Assembly: GCA_027592745.1 (NCBI GenBank)
Contig: JAQCLG010000011.1
Coordinates: 1-47,046 of the forward strand
Direction: 5' to 3'
Source: Pseudomonadota bacterium
Lineage (GTDB): Bacteria > Pseudomonadota > Alphaproteobacteria > SP197
Length of the DNA: 47,046 nt
Positions within the stretch are counted from its first letter, which is position 1, and every line of letters starts with the position of its first letter. The position numbers and the translations under genes are program-made. Positions 41,050 through 47,046 of the stretch are shown one piece after another. The notes beneath the pieces were generated by a model. The model saw only the letters and a program-made list of their open reading frames with translations. It had not been told where the DNA came from and did not search any database.

Positions 41050-43773
41050 CTAGGGGCGATTCAGGTGCTCCTGGACCGCCGATACCGCGTCGGCCAGGCC
41101 GATTCGCTCGATTTCCACGCCCGGCGGGAAGGCGGTGGTCAGGCGGGTCGGCAGGGCCGAGTCGAGCATGACGAAGACACCCCGGTCGTCGCCCCGGCGG
41201 ACCAGGCGCCCGAAGGCCTGGCGCAGACGCAGGCGGGCGAGCATGTCGTCCCAGCGGTTGCCGTCGAAGACCTGGCGGCGTGCCTTGTGCAGGATGTCGG
41301 GGCGCGGCCAGGGCACGCGGTCGAAGACGATGAGGCGCAGGGAGCGGCCCGGGACGTCGACGCCGTCGCGGACCGCATCGGTGCCGAGCAGGCAGGCGTC
41401 CTGTTCGGCACGGAAGATGTCGACCAGGGTGCCGGTGTCCATCGCATCGACGTGCTGGGCATAGAGGGCAAGGCCGGCGTGTTCCAGCGCCTCGGCGGTG
41501 CGGCGGTGGACGTCGCGCAGGCGCGAGATGGCGGTGAAGAGACCGAGTGCGCCGCCGCCCGAGGCCAGGAACAGTTCGCGGAAGGCCGAGGCGACCTGGG
41601 CGCCGTCGTTCTTCCTGACGTCGGTGACGACGAGCACGCGGGTGAGTGCGGGATAGTCGAACGGCGAGGCGACGGCGATCTCGGCCGGGGCATTGGGCAG
41701 GTGGCGCAGTCCGGTGCGCAGGCGGGCCATGGCCCAGCCGTCGTCGGCGGCCGAAGCGTCGCGCAGGGTCGCCGAGGTGATGGCAAGGCCATGGGCACGG
41801 GCGGCGACCTCGCGGGCGAAGGGAATGCCCGGGTCCTTCCAGTGGCGGTGCATGCCGATGTCGATCTCGCGCCCCTCGAACCGCTCCAGGGCGAACCAGT
41901 CGACGAACTCCTCGGGTGTCTCGTGGGCCAGTTCGCCCAGCATGGCGCGCCAGGCCTTCACAACCGAGACGCCGCGTTTCTCCAGGCTTCTCACCATGGC
42001 CTCGACACGCATGCGGGTGCCGCTGTCCCAGGTATCGGCGTGGTCGTCGCGCTGCTGGGCGAGATGGCGGGTGAGGGCGGCAAGGGGACGCAGGAGCTCG
42101 CCCAGCGCATCCTCGAGCTGGGAAGCGGCCTCGATCAGGCCGTCGATCAGCGGGGCGGTCGGGCATTCCAGGCCGTAGCCGGATTCAGGGTTGTCGGCAC
42201 GCGCCAGGAGCTGGGCGCGCACGAGGGAAAGGAAACGCTCGGCAGGGCCGCGGGGCGTGCCGTCGGCCAGGCGCTTGGCCCAGCCTTCGGAGGGCAGGCA
42301 GCGGGCGCCCTTGAGGCTGGCATCGAGATGTTCCTCGCCGCCGTCGCCGATCAGATCGCCGACGCGGCGCGACAGGCCGCGGGCGCGGCTGCGGCGGCCT
42401 TCGGCACCGAGCAGCCAGCGGCGCAGGTCGGCTCCCTCGCGCCCGGTGATCTCGGCCGAAAAGACGCTGTCTGCGGCATCGAACAGGTGATGGCCCTCGT
42501 CGAAGACGTAACGCAGGGGAAGCTGGGATTCCTCCAGGTCGCCGGCCATGGCGGCCTGGATCAGGACGAGGGCATGGTTGGCGACGACCAGATCGGCGCT
42601 GCGGGCGCGACGGATCGAGCGTTCGATGAAACACTTCCGGTAGTGCGGGCAGGCAGCATAGATGCACTCGCCGCGCTGGTCGGCCAGGCCCAGGGTGCGG
42701 CGCTGGCCCAGCAGCTCGACCAGCCAGCCAGGAAAGTCGCCGCCGGCCATGTCGCCGTCGCGGGTCGCCGAGGCCCAGCGCGCGACCAGGCCGAGCGGGA
42801 TCGCCTCGTTGGACCGGGCGGCCACGACCTGGGTCGCCTCGGCCAGATTGAGCAGGCAGAGATAGTTCTCGCGCCCCTTGCGCACGACGACACGCCTGGC
42901 CTTGTCGGCGGCATCGGGGAAGAGGTGGTCGAGTTCCTGGTCGACCTGGCGCTGCAGGTTGCGCGTGTAGGTCGAGATCCAGACCGCGCCCTCGTTCTTT
43001 TCCGCCCAGACGCTGGCCGGGGCGATGTAGCCCAGGGTCTTGCCGACGCCGGTGCCGGCCTCGGCGATGACCGCCTCGGGTTCGCCCACCGCCTGGCGCG
43101 GGGCAAAGGCAAAGGTCAGCGCGGCGGAGAACTCGGCCTGCTGCGGGCGTGGCTCGGCGTTTTCGTCGAGCAGTTCGGCGAGGCGGTTGCGCGCCTCGTC
43201 ACCCGTGACAGGCAGATGGCCGGGCGCCGGGCGCTGGGCGGTCTCCTGCCATTCCTCGAGCGGCGTCCAGATGTCGAGGGAAGCGCCCCGGCCCGACTCG
43301 ATGCCCAGCGCCATGGCGACGTCGGGACCCCACATCCAGCCGCCTGCGATCATCGCTGCGGCGATACGCGAGGCGGCGACACTGGCAGGGCCGGCAAAGG
43401 CGGCAAGGTCGATCAGCAGGGTCTCGGCGATGCGGCGCAGGGCGATCGCCTGGTCGGCAAGGTCGTGGGGGTCCTCCAGATCGAGCGCCTGGGCGAGACC
43501 ACGCGGAGTCGGCACGCAGAATTCGGCAGGGCGCACGAAGGCCCAGAGCTCCAGGATGTCGAAGGCCGGGGCACCCCGCGCGCCGGTGCGCCGGCGCAGC
43601 GACGGTGCGTGGCAGATGAGCGGGGCAGGGCCGCGTTCCCAGCGGGCGCGGCCGCCGTCGCGTTCGAGTTCCTCGATCTCGCCGGTGGCATCGAGCCACA
43701 CGGCACCGGCGGCGCCGGCGACAAGCACGGGCGCCTCGAACCAGCCGGTTGCAGCGTCGAGGGAAAGCGTCAT
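41050..43773 (-). CDS. dinG: ATP-dependent DNA helicase, DinG/XPD family
   Basis: A 907-residue superfamily 2 helicase. Walker A is EAGTGVGKTLGYIAP. Cysteines at YLCLL, ECIYAACPHYRKCF form the probable 4Fe-4S site, VVANHALV follows, and Walker B is DEGHHLF (DEAH-like). C-terminal motifs include GTDAVRDGVDVPG and LRQAFGRLVRRGDDRGV (motif VI). It has about 170 N-terminal residues before the helicase core (WGPDVAMALG...), not recognised by me. DinG unwinds D-loops, R-loops and other structures during repair. ATG 43771-43773. It is divergent from lysK over 153 bp. The stop is TAG. Confidence 0.92.
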   Translation of the reverse strand: MTLSLDAATGWFEAPVLVAGAAGAVWLDATGEIEELERDGGRARWERGPAPLICHAPSLRRRTGARGAPAFDILELWAFVRPAEFCVPTPRGLAQALDLEDPHDLADQAIALRRIAETLLIDLAAFAGPASVAASRIAAAMIAGGWMWGPDVAMALGIESGRGASLDIWTPLEEWQETAQRPAPGHLPVTGDEARNRLAELLDENAEPRPQQAEFSAALTFAFAPRQAVGEPEAVIAEAGTGVGKTLGYIAPASVWAEKNEGAVWISTYTRNLQRQVDQELDHLFPDAADKARRVVVRKGRENYLCLLNLAEATQVVAARSNEAIPLGLVARWASATRDGDMAGGDFPGWLVELLGQRRTLGLADQRGECIYAACPHYRKCFIERSIRRARSADLVVANHALVLIQAAMAGDLEESQLPLRYVFDEGHHLFDAADSVFSAEITGREGADLRRWLLGAEGRRSRARGLSRRVGDLIGDGGEEHLDASLKGARCLPSEGWAKRLADGTPRGPAERFLSLVRAQLLARADNPESGYGLECPTAPLIDGLIEAASQLEDALGELLRPLAALTRHLAQQRDDHADTWDSGTRMRVEAMVRSLEKRGVSVVKAWRAMLGELAHETPEEFVDWFALERFEGREIDIGMHRHWKDPGIPFAREVAARAHGLAITSATLRDASAADDGWAMARLRTGLRHLPNAPAEIAVASPFDYPALTRVLVVTDVRKNDGAQVASAFRELFLASGGGALGLFTAISRLRDVHRRTAEALEHAGLALYAQHVDAMDTGTLVDIFRAEQDACLLGTDAVRDGVDVPGRSLRLIVFDRVPWPRPDILHKARRQVFDGNRWDDMLARLRLRQAFGRLVRRGDDRGVFVMLDSALPTRLTTAFPPGVEIERIGLADAVSAVQEHLNRP

Positions 43774-43856
43774 GGGTCGGCACTATAGCGGCTGCCGCCT
43801 TCGGGCAAGGGGGCGAGATGCGCGTTGTTGTGGGCAGGTGGCCTGCGCCCGCCGGC

Positions 43857-43885
43857 TTGCTTATGGTGGGGTGCGCGACTAGGTT
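43857..43885 (+). promoter_or_regulatory. Candidate sigma70-type promoter of lysK
   Basis: TTGCTT (43857-43862), an exact 17-base spacer and TAGGTT (43880-43885) about 40 bp before the lysK ATG. Prediction from consensus only. Confidence 0.45.
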
Positions 43886-43926
43886 CCGCGCCCTCAATCA
43901 ACCCCGTCTGTGGAGTCCAACGGATC

Positions 43927-45501
43927 ATGTCGCTCAGGGAGCTTGCCGAGAACAGCAACGCGTGGCCTTTCGAGGAAGCGCGCAAGCTGGTCAAACGGCT
44001 GGGCGGCCGCGATCCGGCGAAGGGCTACGTGCTGTTCGAGACGGGATACGGCCCCTCGGGCCTGCCGCATATCGGCACCTTCGGCGAGGTCGCGCGCACG
44101 ACCATGGTGCGCCATGCCTTCGAGACGCTCACCGACGTGCCGACGCGCCTGTTCGCCTTCTCCGACGACATGGACGGGCTGCGCAAGGTGCCCGACAACG
44201 TGCCCAACAAGGAGATGATGACGGCGCACCTGCAGGAGCCGCTGACCCGGGTGCCCAACCCCTTCCCGACGGAGCACAAGAGCTTCGGCGAGCACAACAA
44301 CGCCATGCTGTGCGCCTTCCTTGACCAGTTCGGCTTCGAGTACGAGTTCCAGAGCTCGACGGACTGGTACACCTCGGGCCGCTTCGATGCCGCGCTGCTG
44401 CATGTGCTGGAGCGCTTCGATGCGGTGATGGACATCATGATGCCGACGCTGCGCGACGAGCGGCGCCGGAGCTATTCGCCGTTCCTGCCGATCTCGCCGA
44501 CCACGGGGCGGGTGCTGCAGGTGCCGACGCTGGAGCGCAACGTGGAGAAGGGCACCATCGTCGTCGAGGACGAGGACGGCTCGCGCATCGAGGTGGCGGT
44601 GACCGGCGGGGCGTGCAAGCTCAACTGGAAGCCCGACTGGGCGATGCGCTGGTATGCCCTGGGTGTCGACTACGAGATGGCGGGCAAGGATCTCATCGAT
44701 TCCATCAAGGTCTCGAGCAGGATCTGCCAGGCGCTGGGCGCGCTGCCGCCGGACGGCTTCAACTACGAGCTGTTCCTCGACGACAAGGGCGAGAAGATCT
44801 CCAAGTCGCGCGGCAACGGCCTGACGATCGACGAATGGCTGCGCTACGGCACGCCGGAGAGCCTGTCGCTGTTCATGTACCAGAACCCGCGGCGGGCCAA
44901 GCGGCTCTACTTCGACGTCATCCCGCGCCATGTCGACGACTACGGGACCTACCTGGAGAAGTGCAACGGCCAGGACGACAGCCGCGTCGACAACCCGCTC
45001 TGGCACATCCATGCCGGCCATCCGCCGGTCGAGACCCAGCCGCTGACCTACGGCATGCTGCTGAACCTGGCGAGTGTGTGCAACGCCGAGGACAAGAGCG
45101 TCTTGTGGGGTTTCATCAGCCGCTACCTTCCGGGCGCGAGCCCGGAGAACGCGCCGCTGCTCGACCGGCTGGCGGGTTACGCGGTGACCTACTACCAGGA
45201 CTTCGTGAAGCCGGCCAAGCACTACCGGGCGCCGAGCGAGCAGGAGCGCGCGGCGATCGAGGACCTTGCTTCGCGGATCGACGCTCTGCCGGCCGACGCC
45301 GACGCCGAGGCGATCCAGGACGAGGTCTATGCCGTCGGCAAGGAGCATGGCTTCGAGCCGCTGCGGTCCTGGTTCCAGGCACTCTACGAGGTGCTGCTGG
45401 GCCAGGAGACCGGGCCGCGCTTCGGCAGCTTCGTCGCGCTCTACGGGCGCGCCGAGACGCTGGCGTTGATGCGCGGCATGCTGAAGGGCAACGCGCCATG
45501 A
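43927..45501 (+). CDS. lysK: Lysine--tRNA ligase, class I
   Basis: A 524-residue class I lysyl-tRNA synthetase, the archaeal-type enzyme also used by most alphaproteobacteria. The HIGH-type site is [10 protein letters not shown] and the KMSKS-type loop is [21 protein letters not shown] and [15 protein letters not shown] are conserved regions. It charges tRNA-Lys. ATG 43927; its stop overlaps the next gene start (ATGA), so the downstream SDR is translationally coupled. It is a lineage marker for the organism. Confidence 0.96.
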   Translation: MSLRELAENSNAWPFEEARKLVKRLGGRDPAKGYVLFETGYGPSGLPHIGTFGEVARTTMVRHAFETLTDVPTRLFAFSDDMDGLRKVPDNVPNKEMMTAHLQEPLTRVPNPFPTEHKSFGEHNNAMLCAFLDQFGFEYEFQSSTDWYTSGRFDAALLHVLERFDAVMDIMMPTLRDERRRSYSPFLPISPTTGRVLQVPTLERNVEKGTIVVEDEDGSRIEVAVTGGACKLNWKPDWAMRWYALGVDYEMAGKDLIDSIKVSSRICQALGALPPDGFNYELFLDDKGEKISKSRGNGLTIDEWLRYGTPESLSLFMYQNPRRAKRLYFDVIPRHVDDYGTYLEKCNGQDDSRVDNPLWHIHAGHPPVETQPLTYGMLLNLASVCNAEDKSVLWGFISRYLPGASPENAPLLDRLAGYAVTYYQDFVKPAKHYRAPSEQERAAIEDLASRIDALPADADAEAIQDEVYAVGKEHGFEPLRSWFQALYEVLLGQETGPRFGSFVALYGRAETLALMRGMLKGNAP

Positions 45502-46259
45502 CCGCCGCGCTTGCCGGCCGGGTCGCACTTGTGACGGGCGCAGCGGGAGGCATCGGGCGGGCGACCGCCCTGATGCTGGCCGACATGGGTGCCGACCTGG
45601 TGGCGCTGGATCTCAAGGAAGAGGAACTGGCCGAGACCGCCTGCGCGGCGATCGGCAAGGGCCGGCGCGTCCACACCATCCCGCGCGACATCCGCGACCG
45701 GGACGGGCTTGCCGCCGCGATCGCCGAGGCCGAGGCGCAGTTCGGCGGCATCGACATCCTGGTCAACAATGCCGGGGTGGGGCTGGCCGGGCCGGGCGAG
45801 ATCGACGCCATCGAGGACGGCGATCTCGACCGCATGTTCGGGGTCCATGTGATCGGTGCGTTTGCGGCGACCCGCGCGGTGGTGCCGGGCATGAAGGCGC
45901 GGCGCTGGGGACGCATCGTCAACATCGCCTCGAACCGCGGCCAGGTCGGCCACACCGACGGCAGCCACTACTCGGCGGCCAAGGGCGCGCTGATCGCCGC
46001 GGCCAAGAGCTGGGCCAGGGAACTGGCCCCCTACGGCATCCTGGTCAACGCGGTCGCCCCCGGCGTGGTGAGGACGCCGATGACCGAACGGCGTGGCATC
46101 GAGGCGGTGAGTGAGGAGGCCGAACTCAACCTGGTCAAGCGCTGGGCCGAGCCCGAGGAGATCGCCGCCACGGTGGCCTTCCTGGTGGGGCCGGCCGGCA
46201 GCTACTATACCGGCCAGCTGCTGTGCCCCAACGGCGGCGATCCGGTGGTAGGCATCTGA
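45498..46259 (+). CDS. SDR family oxidoreductase, intact active site
   Basis: A 253-residue classical [15 protein letters not shown] (13-24), NNAG (90-93), and Ser145, Tyr158, Lys162 (HYSAAKGAL) are complete. It resembles 3-oxoacyl-ACP reductase or glucose 1-dehydrogenase-type enzymes; the substrate is unknown. ATG 45498 overlaps the lysK TGA as ATGA, so it is expressed with the synthetase. The upstream extension in the same frame is antisense or out-of-frame lysK. It converges with the SDR at the right edge, 21 bp away. Confidence 0.88.
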   Translation: MTAALAGRVALVTGAAGGIGRATALMLADMGADLVALDLKEEELAETACAAIGKGRRVHTIPRDIRDRDGLAAAIAEAEAQFGGIDILVNNAGVGLAGPGEIDAIEDGDLDRMFGVHVIGAFAATRAVVPGMKARRWGRIVNIASNRGQVGHTDGSHYSAAKGALIAAAKSWARELAPYGILVNAVAPGVVRTPMTERRGIEAVSEEAELNLVKRWAEPEEIAATVAFLVGPAGSYYTGQLLCPNGGDPVVGI

Positions 46260-46280
46260 TACGACCTGCTGCGCACTTCC

Positions 46281-47046
46281 CTACAGCGAGGTCGAGAGTC
46301 CACCGTCGACCAGGATGGTCTGGCCGGTGATGTAGGCGGCGCCTTCCGAGGCAAGGAAGGCGACGGTCCAGCCGATTTCCTCGGGCTTGCCCCAGCGGCG
46401 GGCCGGCGCGCGTTCCGCGAGCCAGGTGTTGAAATTCTCGCTGTCCTGCAGGGCACGGCTCATGTCGGTGCGGAAATAACCCGGCGCGACGGCGTTGCAG
46501 GTGATGCCGTGTCCCGCGAGTTTCGCCGAAAGCGCCTTGGTCAGGGCGACCAGTGCGCCCTCGCTTGCGGTATCGGCCGGGGAGGCGCCCGAGGTCGCGG
46601 CGACCGAGATGCCCGCGACCATGATCAGGCGTCCCCAGCGGCGGGCCTTCATGTGCGGCGCGACGAGGCGGGCGCCCGAGAAGGCCGAGCCGAGCTTGGT
46701 CGTGATGATCTCCAGAAGATCGTCGCGGGTGGTGTCTTCGAGCGGGCGGACCAGCCAGTGGGCGGCATTGGCGACGAGGATGTCGATGCTGCCTTCCTGC
46801 GCGACGATGCCTGCGATCGCTTCGGCCATGGCCGCTTCGTCGGCGACGTCGAAACACACCGGGATGGCCCGTGCGCCGGCTGCGGCGAGTTCGCTGCAAC
46901 GTGCGGCGACGGTATCGGGGTCGCGGCCGTTGACGGCGACCGTGGCACCCTGGTGGGCAAGGCAGCGCGCGGTGGCCAGGCCCAGCCCGCGGGTCGATCC
47001 GGTGACCAGCGCGACACGCCCGGTGAGGTCGAAGGGGTTCGGGTTG
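46281..47046 (-). CDS. SDR family protein, partial at right edge, catalytic Y/K replaced (DxxxE)
   Basis: The N-terminus lies just beyond the window. The visible frame reads [30 protein letters not shown] (for NNAG), VAGISVAATSG, then ASPADTASEGALVALTK and GQTILVDGG. The position of YxxxK reads Asp (codon 46572-46574) ... Glu (46560-46562), each one base change from Tyr (TAT) and Lys (AAG). The remainder is that of a classical SDR (CNAVAPGYFRTDM). It may be a catalytically dead paralogue. It converges with the intact SDR at 45498. Confidence 0.85.
   Translation of the reverse strand, partial: NPNPFDLTGRVALVTGSTRGLGLATARCLAHQGATVAVNGRDPDTVAARCSELAAAGARAIPVCFDVADEAAMAEAIAGIVAQEGSIDILVANAAHWLVRPLEDTTRDDLLEIITTKLGSAFSGARLVAPHMKARRWGRLIMVAGISVAATSGASPADTASEGALVALTKALSAKLAGHGITCNAVAPGYFRTDMSRALQDSENFNTWLAERAPARRWGKPEEIGWTVAFLASEGAAYITGQTILVDGGLSTSL

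Overview
The window is high-GC, densely coding bacterial chromosome with short intergenic gaps, frequent ATGA/GTGA/TGATG overlaps and some GTG or TTG starts. Class I lysyl-tRNA synthetase, a zapA-6S RNA-5-formyltetrahydrofolate cyclo-ligase locus, a tkt-gap-pgk-fba cluster and SuhB/EF-P neighbours all suggest an alphaproteobacterium, probably near Rhodospirillales. The species cannot be named from sequence alone. No tRNA, rRNA, transposase, phage gene or CRISPR array was seen.

Layout. (1) 1-3070: a saccharopine-dehydrogenase-like gene cut by a stop codon, an acetoacetyl-CoA-reductase-type SDR, an enoyl-CoA hydratase, and a ParA-family ATPase with a 15-bp duplication at its P-loop. (2) 3181-10040, minus strand: a compact operon of an ArsB/NhaD-type permease, an M81 (MlrC-like) metallopeptidase and two CocE/NonD-type serine hydrolases. 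(3) 10155-11748, plus: a methyltransferase and an SDR lacking the catalytic Tyr/Lys. (4) 11732-16474, minus: a secreted OmpA-domain protein, a MotA/ExbB-like channel, a MotB-like protein with a long coiled coil, and two GNAT acetyltransferases, probably one cell-envelope operon. (5) 16602-17970: suhB and efp. (6) 18281-19912: a DUF1254/DUF1214-type secreted protein gene with two in-frame stops. (7) 20024-31901, minus: the central-carbon cluster tkt, gap, pgk, fba and a ThiE-like gene. It is interrupted between pgk and fba by a copper-resistance operon (small His/Cys protein, cupredoxin, CopA, CopB) with a CueR-type promoter, and also contains an outer-membrane barrel gene. (8) 32086-33417: a small coiled-coil gene, zapA, 6S RNA and 5-formyl-THF cyclo-ligase. 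(9) 33493-39382, plus: a second hydrolase operon with two more CocE/NonD paralogues, an SDR with Tyr replaced by Phe, and a beta-lactamase-fold serine hydrolase; a DUF2817/M14-like peptidase gene faces it at 39395-40486. (10) 40518-47046: a TerB-like protein, DinG helicase, lysK, an intact SDR, and a right-edge SDR whose YxxxK motif reads DxxxE.

The strongest themes are the four paralogous CocE/NonD hydrolases in two operons with other peptidases, amidohydrolase-like enzymes and a permease (probably uptake and hydrolysis of an unidentified ester or amide); an uncharacterised ion-driven envelope motor; a copper module placed inside a glycolytic cluster; several SDRs that have lost catalytic residues; and two otherwise intact genes broken by point nonsense codons. 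No wholly new defence or mobile system is visible.
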